In this document: positions 45,028-55,458 of the stretch, one piece after another
How the letters are laid out: every line of letters begins with the position of its first letter
Numbering within the stretch: the stretch's first letter is position 1
Origin: Bacteroidota bacterium
Lineage (GTDB): Bacteria > Bacteroidota > Bacteroidia > UKL13-3
Direction: 5' to 3'
NCBI GenBank assembly: GCA_027482225.1
Contig: JAIXWD010000020.1
Coordinates: 1 to 64,000, forward strand
Length of the DNA stretch: 64,000 nt
Translations under genes and position numbers: made by a program
Notes under the pieces: model-generated
The model's database searches: none
Told to the model about the DNA's origin: nothing
The model's input: the letters and a program-made list of their open reading frames with translations, nothing else

Positions 45028-45250
45028 TTTAAATTGGGTGTTTTAATTAATGCATGCAGATTTTATTGTAATCTTTTTGTTTTTTTTTGATTTTTAATCC
45101 CTATCAAATGCTAGTTAAAATATTTTCTGTTGTTTTTTGTTTGTTATTTTATTAAAATTTATAAATCAAAATGCTCCAAACATACTTATAAATAAGTCAT
45201 CAAAACAAAATTTTTGATATTGTGTTTTTAAAAGTAACATGTTTTAAATT

Positions 45251-48200
45251 ATGAAATTTATTTTACGTCTTTTACCATTAATTGTGCTTGCCTCACCTAT
45301 CCAAGCACAATCTTTAAATAATTATTTTTTCAGCTCTATAAGTGGAACATATTCATATCTACCATTAAATGCAACTTCTCCGGCCTTATCAAGTGGTAGT
45401 TTAAATGAAGGGCTTTATTCATCTATTCCAATAGGTTTCGATTTTTTTTATTTAGGAAGAAGAATTACCACAGTTCAAACTAGTACAAATGGTTGGATGG
45501 TGCTTGGTTCAAACCAAGCAAATTTGGCCGTTGCGGCTAATAATCTAAATTCTTTTTCATTGCCAAGTGATTTATTGGCCCCTCTTTGGGATGATCTAGA
45601 TATGGCAAGTGGTACATTTCGTTATCAAACCTCAGGTATTGCTCCTAATAGAATTTTTACTGCAGAATGGCGCAACGTGGAGTGGAATTGGAATTCAAAT
45701 ACGCCTGTTATTTCTTTTCAAATAAAACTGTTTGAAACAAGTGGGATTATTCAATTTGAGTATTTGCAAGAGCCTGGGATTGTCTCGGGTGCAAGTGCAA
45801 CCATTGGTATTAGAGGATTAGATTTTTCAAGTACTAATGCATTCATTTCTTTAACTAACGCCTCAACGAATCCAACATCAAGCACGTCTAATTCAACAAA
45901 CACGATAAATACAAAACCAGCAACAGGTCAAATTTATAGATTCTCTAACAATACAGTTAATGCCCCTTCAAATTTCAATTCAAATTCAAGAACTATTAAT
46001 AGTATGAATATTACTTGGACGGATAACTCATTTAATGAAACAGGCTTTGTTATATACAGATCTGTTGACAATGTAAATTTTGTTTATGATGGCTTTACAG
46101 CAAGTAATGTTAATAGTTACAGTGTATCAAATTTAATCAGTGGAACTACTTATTTTTATAGAATATATGCCATTAATGAAGGTAGATTAAGTAGCCCATT
46201 AAGCGGATCTGCATCAACTCTGTTAGGAACTATTGGTGGTATTATAAATATTCCTGGCAACTATCCAACTATTACTGCCGCATTAAATGCCCTCAGATCT
46301 TCTGGCATGTCAAGTTCTGTAATCATACAACTTAATACCAATTATAATAATGCCTTTGAAACATATCCTATTAATGTTTCAGGTTTAGGAACCTCTTTAA
46401 CCAGAACGCTTACCATTAGGCCAGCAGCTAATGTAACTTCATTGGTATTATTGGCACCAAGTAATAATTCAGTATTTACAATTACAAACACCAGTAATTT
46501 TATTATTGATGGCAGGCCAGGTGGTCAAGGTACCAACAGGGCGCTTACATTGCTCTGTAACAATGGAATTAATACCATGGCTTTTGTTGATGATTGTTCA
46601 AATGATACCATTCGATTTTGTAGAATTGGATTAAATGATAATGGAAATGGTTTTTTTCCTTTTTCGAGTAACATTACATTTTACTCAAGTTTCGGATTTG
46701 TTGGGGGGAGCAATAATAATGCAATTGTAAATAATGAGATATATGGAATTAATCCTCCTTCATCACTCATAACATTTTCGAATTTTGGCGCTGTGGTTAG
46801 TCAAAGTAATACAATTAGTAACAACATCATGTATGATTTTGCTGGTTTAGCAAGGTTTTTTGGTGGGTCAAATGGCGCAATTACTATTGAGGGCGCATTT
46901 ACAGATTTTGTTATTAATAATAATAGTATTTATGAAACACAATCCGTTTCGTCAAATTCATTTTCGAATCCGTATATTCTAAGTGGAGTTAGAATTGCTT
47001 CCACTATAAATTCATCGTTTGTTATTAACAATAATATAATTGGAGGTAGCAACCAACAAGCAACAGGAAACCCTTGGGAGCTTGGTCCGGTAAGTGAATT
47101 TAACGGCATTATTCCAATAGATATTTCAGTTCTTGGTACAACTAATTTGAGTATAGCTAATAACACCATAAGAAACTACTTCATTGGGTCGTCTGCCTTG
47201 TTCAGTTCATATCCTGGTTTTTGTGGGATACGCTTTACAAGTCAACTTAAAGCAACTGGTGTTAACATATCAAATAACACAATTGGACGCGATACTGGTA
47301 ATACAAGTATTAGTATTGTCAATGAAGGCCCTTCAACTATGCTTGTTGCTGGTATATTAATTGATGCTCCAGATACCTCAAATGTTATATGTAATAACAA
47401 CCAAATAGGTAGTTTCAATTTGTCTGGCCCTTCAAGTAACAATGGTTTCCAGTTCATAGGTATTTCCATGCAAAGTTCAGGTGTTATAAGTAATAATATC
47501 ATTGGAAGTTTAACCACAAACAACAGTATTTTAGCATCAAACACAGCATCAACAAGTCAGCAAACACTTGTTGGTGTATCTAATTATTTATTTCCTGGGT
47601 TTGTTGCAAGAAATGAACTCATTAATGTAACAGGTAATACCATAAGCGGACTTAGAAATAATTTTAATATCCCCACTGCAATTGATAGGATGGTGGGTAT
47701 CGATTTATTAGAAGCGCGTGGATCAACTATTTCTTTAAATAATATTCAGCAGTTGTCCGTTTCAACCTCATCATTAACTGCTAATTTTTATCCGATAAAA
47801 GCAATTCAAATTTCAAACTTAAACTTTCCAAGCCTCACCAATACCTTAATTAATCGCAACACCATTTCATCTATTAGTAATTTATCCCCAACTGGAGCAG
47901 CTAATATTGCTGGTATAGTTATTAATAGTATTTCACCAAGTTTAATTGATATTTCGAGAAATTTTGTACACTCATTTCAAGTAACAACAAGTAGTTCTAA
48001 TACACAAATGGGCGGTATTATATTACAAGAAGGCGATGCTCAGCTAACTAATAATATGATTCGTTTAGGGATTAATAGTATAGGATTACCAATAACTTCG
48101 CCAATTAATATTAGTGGAGTTGAAATAAACTCATCAGATAATACTACTTTATTGCATAACTCTATTTTTATTGGAGGAACATTAATTAATAGTACTTCTA

Positions 48201-49201
48201 GTACCTATGCAGTTAAACGAAATGGCAATGGAAGTTTAACTTCAATTAATAATATTTTAGTGAATCAAAGAAATTTTACAAATGGTAACGTAAAACGGAA
48301 CTTTGCATTGGGCTTAGCTTCGCCTAATTTGTTTATTTCAAATCACAATTGTTATTTTAGGCTTGGCAATGGTAGTGCTTTTGCTGAAGTTGGTAATACA
48401 GTGTACGACTCGCTCTCTCTTTTTAGAAATGTTACCAGTACCGATGCAGCTAGTGGTATCGTTAATCCAAATTTTATTAATCCTAATGGAAATGCTCAAA
48501 CTATAGATTTACACGTTTTTGGTGTAACACCTATTGAGTCTAACGGAACTCCAATTGCTGCTGTAACAATTGATTTTGATGGCCAAATACGCAGTGGTTT
48601 AAGCCCAGTAGATATTGGTGCTGATGCAGGTTTGTTTACATCATCACCTTTGCCAGTAAAATGGAATTCTTTTGAGGTAAAAAAGTTATCTGAAAATCTT
48701 GCAAATATCCAGTTTACTGTTGCCTCCCAACAAAACAATAAATACTTTTTGGTTGAACGATCTTTAGACGGTGTAAATTTCACTACTGTAAAACAAATTG
48801 AGGGGGCTTTGAATACTAACCTGCTGATGGCTTATCATTACCAAGATGACATCAGTTTAATCACTGATGGTTATATCTATTATAGAATAGTACAAGTTGA
48901 TATAGATGGGCGTTTTAGCATAACTGATATAAAGAGTATTGTTAAAAATAACGACTTTGATATAGCTAATAATATCAAAGTTATGCCTAATCCATTTTCT
49001 GAACGGGTGAGTATAACCTATCCTGCATCAGCAGAGGTAGGTGAAATGGTATTATATGATATGGAGGGAAGAATTCTGAAGTTATTTAAAACAGAAAAAG
49101 AAGGCAGCACCATTAATATTAATACAAACGACCTTAATAATGGTGTTTACTTTCTTAAATTTAACAATCAAAAAGCGGTTAAAATTATTAAAACAAACTA
49201 A
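45251..49201 (+). CDS. Giant secreted protein: FN3 domain, parallel beta-helix, T9SS sorting domain
   Basis: The protein is 1316 aa. Residues 1-19 are a signal peptide (ASPIQAQS), and 20-235 form a beta-rich domain with a Trp/Asp-rich core (LWDDLDMASGTFRYQ). About 236-325 is a fibronectin type III module (ITWTDNSFNETGFVIYRS ... TTYFYRIYAINEG). About 330-1130 is a long stretch of short Asn/Ile/Ser-rich turns (NNIIG-, NNTI-type) matching a right-handed parallel beta-helix. The C-terminal 80 residues (IKVMPNPFSERVSITY ... GVYFLKFNNQK) are a T9SS type A sorting domain. It is probably a surface adhesin or glycan-binding/degrading protein; no catalytic motif was identified. Confidence 0.88.
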   Translation: MKFILRLLPLIVLASPIQAQSLNNYFFSSISGTYSYLPLNATSPALSSGSLNEGLYSSIPIGFDFFYLGRRITTVQTSTNGWMVLGSNQANLAVAANNLNSFSLPSDLLAPLWDDLDMASGTFRYQTSGIAPNRIFTAEWRNVEWNWNSNTPVISFQIKLFETSGIIQFEYLQEPGIVSGASATIGIRGLDFSSTNAFISLTNASTNPTSSTSNSTNTINTKPATGQIYRFSNNTVNAPSNFNSNSRTINSMNITWTDNSFNETGFVIYRSVDNVNFVYDGFTASNVNSYSVSNLISGTTYFYRIYAINEGRLSSPLSGSASTLLGTIGGIINIPGNYPTITAALNALRSSGMSSSVIIQLNTNYNNAFETYPINVSGLGTSLTRTLTIRPAANVTSLVLLAPSNNSVFTITNTSNFIIDGRPGGQGTNRALTLLCNNGINTMAFVDDCSNDTIRFCRIGLNDNGNGFFPFSSNITFYSSFGFVGGSNNNAIVNNEIYGINPPSSLITFSNFGAVVSQSNTISNNIMYDFAGLARFFGGSNGAITIEGAFTDFVINNNSIYETQSVSSNSFSNPYILSGVRIASTINSSFVINNNIIGGSNQQATGNPWELGPVSEFNGIIPIDISVLGTTNLSIANNTIRNYFIGSSALFSSYPGFCGIRFTSQLKATGVNISNNTIGRDTGNTSISIVNEGPSTMLVAGILIDAPDTSNVICNNNQIGSFNLSGPSSNNGFQFIGISMQSSGVISNNIIGSLTTNNSILASNTASTSQQTLVGVSNYLFPGFVARNELINVTGNTISGLRNNFNIPTAIDRMVGIDLLEARGSTISLNNIQQLSVSTSSLTANFYPIKAIQISNLNFPSLTNTLINRNTISSISNLSPTGAANIAGIVINSISPSLIDISRNFVHSFQVTTSSSNTQMGGIILQEGDAQLTNNMIRLGINSIGLPITSPINISGVEINSSDNTTLLHNSIFIGGTLINSTSSTYAVKRNGNGSLTSINNILVNQRNFTNGNVKRNFALGLASPNLFISNHNCYFRLGNGSAFAEVGNTVYDSLSLFRNVTSTDAASGIVNPNFINPNGNAQTIDLHVFGVTPIESNGTPIAAVTIDFDGQIRSGLSPVDIGADAGLFTSSPLPVKWNSFEVKKLSENLANIQFTVASQQNNKYFLVERSLDGVNFTTVKQIEGALNTNLLMAYHYQDDISLITDGYIYYRIVQVDIDGRFSITDIKSIVKNNDFDIANNIKVMPNPFSERVSITYPASAEVGEMVLYDMEGRILKLFKTEKEGSTININTNDLNNGVYFLKFNNQKAVKIIKTN

Positions 49202-49296
49202 TTTTAGCTTGCTCATTTACATAGGTTATTTAATCTAACTTCTTTAGCAGTTAGATCTATATTTTGATACAAGTATTACAATTTTAAATGAAGATA

Positions 49297-49986
49297 TTAT
49301 GCTATAGTATCTTCATTTTTTTGCATTGTAAATCCTAACAACTTAGCTGTAGGCATTCCACTGCTGTAGCTCATCATATTTTTTTGTTCTACTGTAATAT
49401 AATTTATTGCATCAGTTGGTGGTGCTATCAAATCAAAGTTTAAACAAAATAGCATGGCTTCTTCAATGATTTGACGCAATGTGTCTTTTGAAATTTTATT
49501 CTTTGATAAATCATCAAACATAAAAGAAAGTGGTCTTTTTCCGTCTATAAAAAAGTGCTCATCTTTATTTACAAAAATTCTAGCTATAAGATAACCCATA
49601 TCGTGTTCACGGTTATACTTTATAGAGTCGGAAAGGAAATTATAAATTTGAATTAAACCACAGAATTCTCTTAGTGGATCTTCTTTTACATAATTGGTTT
49701 TACTCACGTAATGATCGTTGTCAAAATCAAAAACATTGGTATGCATCATAATAACCAATGTATCACCACTAAATTTAAGATGTGCTTCAAAATCACCTTT
49801 GTCCATGTATTTAACTTCAACATGAGGAGCGTTGGGGCCAAGTTTTGGGTTAAGTTCTGCCTCAATTTCACGCATCACCATTTTAAGGTCTCTGAAGATT
49901 GATTGAGTTTTAGTAAATACATCTTGTTTGGTAGATGATTTTTTACATAGTAGTTCGTGTATTGTGTTTATTTTAGGTTCACTCAT
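49297..49986 (-). CDS. Conserved-looking hypothetical protein, 229 aa
   Basis: This is a soluble protein with no signal peptide or membrane segment. It has a helical N terminus (1-50), then a beta-containing core with FEAHLKFSGDTLVIMMHTNVFDFD and YLIARIFVNKDEHFFIDG, and an ordered C-terminal part with FCLNFDLIAPPTDAINYITV. I do not recognise the family. It lies downstream of proS on the same strand, 42 bp away, and may be cotranscribed. Confidence 0.7.
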   Translation of the reverse strand: MSEPKINTIHELLCKKSSTKQDVFTKTQSIFRDLKMVMREIEAELNPKLGPNAPHVEVKYMDKGDFEAHLKFSGDTLVIMMHTNVFDFDNDHYVSKTNYVKEDPLREFCGLIQIYNFLSDSIKYNREHDMGYLIARIFVNKDEHFFIDGKRPLSFMFDDLSKNKISKDTLRQIIEEAMLFCLNFDLIAPPTDAINYITVEQKNMMSYSSGMPTAKLLGFTMQKNEDTIA

Positions 49987-50028
49987 ATTGAAAATTTAAC
50001 GCATTGTTGTATTAAATATTTTGTGGTT

Positions 50029-51504
50029 TTAGTATGCTTTTGCAAACAAAACCCTTTCTTTACTTGGAGCACCTGTTAAAACACATATTCCGTTTTCTTG
50101 CGGGTTGCTTAAAGGCACACAACGAATAGTTGCTTTGGTAAGTTCTTTTATTTTTAACTCAGTTTCTGATGTTCCATCCCAATGTGCACTTACAAATCCT
50201 GTTTTGTTTTCCAGAGCATCTATAAATTCATCCCAGGTATTTACCGCATTAATGTGTTGGTCACGGTAATCCAATGCCTTTTGGTAAATATTTGTTTGAA
50301 TTTGAGACAGCAAGTGTTCTATCTTATGGTCAATATCGATACTGCTCATTACTTGTTTTTCTTTGGTATCTCTGCGGGCAACTTCTACACTTTCGTTAGC
50401 CACATCGCGCGGGCCAATAGCTATGCGAACAGGTACACCTTTTAATTCGTACTCGGCAAATTTATAACCTGGAGTGGTGTTATCACGGTCATCTAATTTC
50501 ACAGAAATGCCTTTTTTACGCAATGCAGATTGAATTTCTTTTGCTTTGTTTAAAACCAATTCTTTCTCTTCTTCTTTTTTGCTAATAATAGGAACAATAA
50601 CAACTTGTATTGGCGCTAAGTTTGGCGGTAGTATCAATCCTTCATCATCACTATGGCTCATTATTAATGCACCCATTAATCGGGTTGATACACCCCATGA
50701 AGTGGCCCAAACATATTCTTGTTTGTTATCCTTTGTAGCATATTTTACATCAAATGCTTTTGCAAAATTCTGCCCTAAAAAGTGCGATGTACCCATTTGT
50801 AAGGCTTTACCATCTTGCATTAAACCTTCAATACAATAGGTTTCTATTGCTCCGGCAAATCGTTCGTTAGCAGTTTTAATACCTTTTACCACTGGCACAG
50901 CCAAAATATTCTCTGCAAAATCGGCATATACTTCCAACATTTGTTTGGTTTCTGCAATAGCTTCTTCAGAAGTGGCATGAGCAGTATGTCCTTCTTGCCA
51001 CAAGAATTCTGTAGTGCGTAAAAATAAACGGGTACGCATTTCCCACCTAACCACGTTAGCCCATTGGTTAACCAAAATGGGTAAATCGCGGTGCGACTTA
51101 ATCCAGTCGCGGTAAGTATTCCAGATAATGGTTTCAGAAGTTGGACGAACAATTAGTTCCTCTTCTAATTTGGCCGTTTCATCTACTACAATTTCTCCAT
51201 TTTCGGCTGTTTTAAGTCTGTAATGGGTAACAACGGCACATTCTTTGGCAAAACCATCCACATGGCTTGCTTCTTTACTAAAAAATGATTTCGGTATAAA
51301 TAATGGAAAGTAGGCGTTTTGATGTCCAGTTTCTTTGAAACGTTTATCTAATTCGGCTTGCATTTTTTCCCAAATAGCATAACCATAAGGTTTAATTACC
51401 ATACAGCCCTTTACGGCCGAATGTTCTGCTAAATCAGCAGATTTAACTAAATTATTGTACCATGCACTGTAGTCTTCGCTTCTTTTTACTTTTTTATTAT
51501 CCAT
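50029..51504 (-). CDS. proS: Prolyl-tRNA synthetase (short, eukaryote/archaea-like type)
   Basis: The protein is 491 aa, shorter than the approximately 570 aa of the E. coli type and lacking its editing insertion. Class II motifs are visible: [21 protein letters not shown] (motif 1 region), [55 protein letters not shown] (motif 2) and [17 protein letters not shown]. The anticodon-binding domain and C-terminal extension follow ([11 protein letters not shown]). It charges tRNA-Pro. A -7-like element, CAAAATTA on the plus strand at 51554-51561, may drive it. Confidence 0.96.
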   Translation of the reverse strand: MDNKKVKRSEDYSAWYNNLVKSADLAEHSAVKGCMVIKPYGYAIWEKMQAELDKRFKETGHQNAYFPLFIPKSFFSKEASHVDGFAKECAVVTHYRLKTAENGEIVVDETAKLEEELIVRPTSETIIWNTYRDWIKSHRDLPILVNQWANVVRWEMRTRLFLRTTEFLWQEGHTAHATSEEAIAETKQMLEVYADFAENILAVPVVKGIKTANERFAGAIETYCIEGLMQDGKALQMGTSHFLGQNFAKAFDVKYATKDNKQEYVWATSWGVSTRLMGALIMSHSDDEGLILPPNLAPIQVVIVPIISKKEEEKELVLNKAKEIQSALRKKGISVKLDDRDNTTPGYKFAEYELKGVPVRIAIGPRDVANESVEVARRDTKEKQVMSSIDIDHKIEHLLSQIQTNIYQKALDYRDQHINAVNTWDEFIDALENKTGFVSAHWDGTSETELKIKELTKATIRCVPLSNPQENGICVLTGAPSKERVLFAKAY

Positions 51505-51589
51505 TTGGTAGGAGTTTTTGGAATAGTATTTGTCAATAAGTGTAAATCGGCAACAAAATTATATTTTCACAGTTATAAAACACAGTATT

Positions 51590-52960
51590 ATGCCATATCC
51601 TAAATTAAATATCTTTTATGCCATTCTATTTGGTGCAATTACAATGGTTTCGTGTAATACTCCTCAAGGTGTGCTAAACAGGTTTGAGGATGATGTTTAT
51701 TTTTCGCGCAAGGCTGCAGGAGGTAAGCCTGTTTATGTACCAGAGGTAGATGTAAATGAGATTATTAAAAATAATCCTCCACAATACGGAAATGGAAGTC
51801 AGATTCCTGAAAATTATCAACCGGATCAAAATAACGATAGCAGGGATTATACCAACCCCAATGCGGCCGAAGGTTACAAAAGATACAAACAGGCACAGGA
51901 ACGTGAAAATGAAGAAGCTGCAGTAAATAACGATGGATTTTTAAGTACGGTTCCTTATGCCGGGTATGAAGAAGAAGCGAATGAAGCAAGTTTGCTTCGT
52001 AGACAATATTCAGGCATTTATGGTGGTTATTTTAATAATCCAGGTCGCTTTAACCTTTGGGGTCAACCTAGTTTAAACATGGGATGGAACAATTTTTCTG
52101 GATGGGGAATAGGAATGGGCTTTAATAATGGATGGAATAATGGTTGGAATACAGGCTATGGATTTGGTTGGCCTCACAACAATATTTTTTATGATCCTTT
52201 TTGGGGAGGCAATAATTGGTGTTCGCCATGGAATAGTTTTAACAGTCCTTGGGGTTTTAATTCTTGGGGTTACAATCCGTGGGGTTATAACCCTTGGGGA
52301 TGGGGTGGTTATTATGGTTATAATAATTGGTATGGTTGGGGAAATAGGCCACATCATTTTGTTGGTGGCTGGGGGCATAATCAATTCGAAAACAAAACAC
52401 CAGCTAAAATTTCTCGTCCAAGAGGCAATGGCGCTGGAACTAACATGCCAAGGAATCCAGATGGTGGTAGGGTATCTATGCCGCGTGGAGACCAAACTCA
52501 AACACCACAACCCAATCAAGGTAAAATTGTGATGCCTCGTTCTGGAAATGATGCACAATTAATTAATCGTGATGGGCAGCCAGTATACGTTGCTCCAAAT
52601 CAATACAGAAATACAACGCCTAGGTCTTATAATACCTATCCTAAAAGTATTGATCAAGAACGCAATTACAGAGAGGTGGCGCCACCAAAACCACGAGAGG
52701 TAGTACCATCAAGACCTAACTTTAACAATAGAAATAATACAGCGCCATCTCCAAATGGAAACGATGCACCAACAAACAGTGGAAACGATGTGCCTGCATT
52801 TCGCAGAAATGATATACCGCAAGAGTCATCTCCTGCTCCTCGAAATTACAGTCCTTCACCATCAAGAAACAGTGGAGGAGGAGGTTTTTCTTCGCCACCA
52901 AGTGGAGGTAGCAGAGGTAGTTCAGGAGGAGGAAGTGCACCTCGTTCACGTCCTCGTTAA
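51590..52960 (+). CDS. W/G/N-rich lipoprotein with Pro/Arg/Ser tail
   Basis: The protein is 456 aa from ATG 51590, with signal ending in lipobox MVSC (Cys21). The frame is open to 51530 but the extension is not plausible. Residues about 165-265 are extraordinarily rich in Gly, Trp, Asn, Tyr and Phe (FNNGWNNGWNTGYGFG, NPWGYNPWGWGGYYGY), and from about 280 to the end the chain is Pro/Arg/Asn/Ser-rich with a poly-Gly/Ser region. No domain is recognised. The layout suggests an extended, surface-exposed or matrix-like protein. It heads a plus-strand envelope cluster (FadL-like barrel, patatin, LPP20 lipoproteins). Confidence 0.72.
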   Translation: MPYPKLNIFYAILFGAITMVSCNTPQGVLNRFEDDVYFSRKAAGGKPVYVPEVDVNEIIKNNPPQYGNGSQIPENYQPDQNNDSRDYTNPNAAEGYKRYKQAQERENEEAAVNNDGFLSTVPYAGYEEEANEASLLRRQYSGIYGGYFNNPGRFNLWGQPSLNMGWNNFSGWGIGMGFNNGWNNGWNTGYGFGWPHNNIFYDPFWGGNNWCSPWNSFNSPWGFNSWGYNPWGYNPWGWGGYYGYNNWYGWGNRPHHFVGGWGHNQFENKTPAKISRPRGNGAGTNMPRNPDGGRVSMPRGDQTQTPQPNQGKIVMPRSGNDAQLINRDGQPVYVAPNQYRNTTPRSYNTYPKSIDQERNYREVAPPKPREVVPSRPNFNNRNNTAPSPNGNDAPTNSGNDVPAFRRNDIPQESSPAPRNYSPSPSRNSGGGGFSSPPSGGSRGSSGGGSAPRSRPR

Positions 52961-52991
52961 TTAATGGTAATTCTTAATGATAAACAAGAAA

Positions 52992-54524
52992 ATGAACAAG
53001 TATAAATTAATGATGGCCGCGGTGATAATAAGTTGCTATGCCCAAGCCCAAAATGAATCAGATATTTTACGCTATTCACAACAGTATAATTTAGGTACTG
53101 CACGTTCGCAAGGTATAGGTGGTGCTTTTGGTGCTGTAGGTGCAGATTATTCATCAACCTACCTAAACCCGGCAGGATTGGGTTTGTATCGTAGAAATGA
53201 AATGCATTTATCAGCCGCTGTAACAGGTACACTTACTTCTGGTAATTTTTTAGGTAGTACGTTAGATGAAAGTAGAACCAATTTTAATATTCCATCTTTT
53301 GGTATTGTATTAAGTAAAGTAAATTCGGGCTTAAGTGGTGATGCTGATCAAGGGATTATCAACTATAACTTTTCTTTCGGGCATAACCGTACTAATCATT
53401 TTCAGCAAAATATTTTCATGGAAGGTTACAATACTAAAAGTCACCTTTCTCAATTTTTTGTGGAGCAATCAAATGGTATTCCATCAAACCAAATAAGTGC
53501 AAATGGTACCGAGTTTGAATTTTACAACATGGGTTGGAATGCCTATTTAACTGATACGGCTGGCAACAATTCAACCTACTATTCTCCATGGTTTAAAGGC
53601 GATAACGATTACCGTGTAAAACAATCCTATCAGATTACAAAACGAGGTTCAATGGATGAATACAACTTCTCAGGGGCAATAAATTTCGATAACGTATTTT
53701 ATTTGGGAGTTGGGCTTGTATTTAATGAATTACTGCAAGAATATAAGTCTGTTTTTACAGAGAGTGACCCGAACAATACAGTAACTACAACCACAGCAGA
53801 TACAGTTGGTAATTTTTACCGTTCAAGTTATTTAAATAGAGATATTAGAACAGAAGGGCAAGGTGTTGCAGGTAGGTTTGGTTTTATACTTCGACCTGTT
53901 GATTTTTTTAGATTTGGCTTATCGGTTCAAACGGCATCACGTATTAACATGAAAGATGATTACCAGTACAAGGTTGGTAGCGATATCAGGTGGCCAAACA
54001 TCGGGCAAAAGAACATTGAAAGTCCACAAGGAACATACGAATATCAACTTATTACGCCTGCTCGTTACACTGCAAGTGCTGCGTTAATGCATCCCAATTT
54101 AGGTTTTATTTCTATTGATGCAGATATGATAAACTATGCTAAGGGGAGGTTATCATCTGTTAATATGGGCGAATTTAGTGATGCCAATGCGCGTGCACGT
54201 AATGATTTTCAGGAAGCTTATCAAGTGCGTGTAGGGGCAGAGTTTAAAATAAAAGATGTGTACCGTTTACGTGCTGGCTATAATTTGGCTACCAATCCAT
54301 ACAGAAATGAAATTGCAGGTGTAAGTAAAGATGATTTAATTCGTCAAGGATTTAGTTTAGGCTCTGGTTATAATGATGGTGTTTATTTTATTGATTTAGC
54401 ATTCGTGCACACCACATTTAATGAATTTTATACACCATATCAATTAAACAGTGGCTATTCGCCAACAGGAAAAGCCGCACATACCATGATAAATGTTGCT
54501 GTAACTGGTGGAGTTCGTTTTTAA
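52992..54524 (+). CDS. OMPP1/FadL/TodX-family outer-membrane transport protein
   Basis: The protein is about 510 aa from ATG 52992 (another ATG lies at 52977). The signal peptide ends CYAQAQ. After it, LGTARSQGIGGAFGAVGADYSSTYLNPAGLG carries the family's conserved N-terminal hatch motif (NPAGL), followed by long beta-strand alternation to the C terminus. FadL proteins move hydrophobic compounds across the outer membrane; PorV-type relatives act in T9SS. Substrate is unknown. It lies 31 bp after the W/G/N-rich lipoprotein, likely cotranscribed. Confidence 0.82.
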   Translation: MNKYKLMMAAVIISCYAQAQNESDILRYSQQYNLGTARSQGIGGAFGAVGADYSSTYLNPAGLGLYRRNEMHLSAAVTGTLTSGNFLGSTLDESRTNFNIPSFGIVLSKVNSGLSGDADQGIINYNFSFGHNRTNHFQQNIFMEGYNTKSHLSQFFVEQSNGIPSNQISANGTEFEFYNMGWNAYLTDTAGNNSTYYSPWFKGDNDYRVKQSYQITKRGSMDEYNFSGAINFDNVFYLGVGLVFNELLQEYKSVFTESDPNNTVTTTTADTVGNFYRSSYLNRDIRTEGQGVAGRFGFILRPVDFFRFGLSVQTASRINMKDDYQYKVGSDIRWPNIGQKNIESPQGTYEYQLITPARYTASAALMHPNLGFISIDADMINYAKGRLSSVNMGEFSDANARARNDFQEAYQVRVGAEFKIKDVYRLRAGYNLATNPYRNEIAGVSKDDLIRQGFSLGSGYNDGVYFIDLAFVHTTFNEFYTPYQLNSGYSPTGKAAHTMINVAVTGGVRF

Positions 54525-54553
54525 TTGTTCACACTTTATTCTATATTTATAAG

Positions 54554-55342
54554 GTGATTAACCAACCTACCACCGATAAAAAACATAAATTAGGCATTGT
54601 ACTTTCGGGCGGTGGTGCCAGGGGATTTGCACACATTGGTGTACTTAAAGCACTTAATGAAAACGGTATTTTTCCAGATGTAATTTCTTCAGCTAGTGCA
54701 GGTAGTATTGTGGGTGTTTTGTATGCGGATGGCTATACTCCTGATGAAATTTTTGAAATTTTTGTAAAGCTTGATATCTATAAAATACTTAGTTTTTATA
54801 GGCCAGCATTTGGATTGCTAAAAGCTGATGGCTTACAACGCATATTACAAAAACAATTGCGCGCTCAAACTTTTGAAGAATTAAAATTACCATTGCACAT
54901 TTGCGCAACAAACTTTACCAAAGCAACCGTACATTATTTTAATGCGGGCCAATTAATGCCTGCGGTAATGGCCAGTTGCGCTATTCCAATGGTGCTTAAA
55001 CCCATGCTTATTGATGGCGACTTTTATGTGGATGGTGGATTAATGAACAATTTACCTGTAGAACCAATTCAATATCTTTGTGACGATATTATTGGTGTTA
55101 ATGTTAATCCTGTAGGTGAAGCCAAGCAATTTACCTCAATAAGGAATTATGCTGATAGAATTATGCACTTAGCTGTTAGGGCTAATGTACAACCCAATAT
55201 TGCTAAATGTGACATCTACATTGAGCCTCCCGGGTTAATGGATTTTCATTTATTTAAGGTTTCATCTGCTCAAAAAATTTTTCAAACAGGTTATGATCAT
55301 GCCCTAAGTATCATCCATCAAATTAAGGATGATTTGTTTTAG
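54554..55342 (+). CDS. Patatin-like phospholipase
   Basis: The protein is 262 aa with a GTG start (54554). The oxyanion loop GGGARG is at 19-24. The nucleophile elbow reads SSASAGS (45-51): Ser48 is in the right place, but the usual first Gly of GxSxG is Ser46. The catalytic Asp lies in DGDFYVDGGLMNN (Asp around 160). Patatins hydrolyse lipid acyl chains; bacterial RssA-like members lack a signal peptide, as here. It follows the FadL-like gene by 29 bp. Confidence 0.88.
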   Translation: MINQPTTDKKHKLGIVLSGGGARGFAHIGVLKALNENGIFPDVISSASAGSIVGVLYADGYTPDEIFEIFVKLDIYKILSFYRPAFGLLKADGLQRILQKQLRAQTFEELKLPLHICATNFTKATVHYFNAGQLMPAVMASCAIPMVLKPMLIDGDFYVDGGLMNNLPVEPIQYLCDDIIGVNVNPVGEAKQFTSIRNYADRIMHLAVRANVQPNIAKCDIYIEPPGLMDFHLFKVSSAQKIFQTGYDHALSIIHQIKDDLF

Positions 55343-55402
55343 GTGTTTAAAATCACTAGTTTTTAGAATTGTTTTACTGTTTATAACAATCTTGGCATTG
55401 CA

Positions 55403-55433
55403 TTTGATAAAGTCGAGTTATAAATTAATTTTG
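55403..55433 (+). promoter_or_regulatory. Promoter upstream of the LPP20-like pair
   Basis: TTTG (55403-55406), 19-bp spacer, TAATTTTG (55426-55433) fit the consensus; the start codon is 25 bp downstream. Confidence 0.65.
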
Positions 55434-55458
55434 AATCTAAACTTTAACAATTATTAAT

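Noticed and set aside
45900-48300. Asn-rich repeated DNA as a possible CRISPR or tandem array
   Set aside because: No constant direct repeat with unique spacers; the recurring AATAAT-type words encode beta-helix turns.
52073-52558. 161-aa and neighbouring 134-aa frames inside the W/G/N-rich gene
   Set aside because: Shadow frames produced by the strongly biased composition of the real gene; no signal, motif or spacing supports them.
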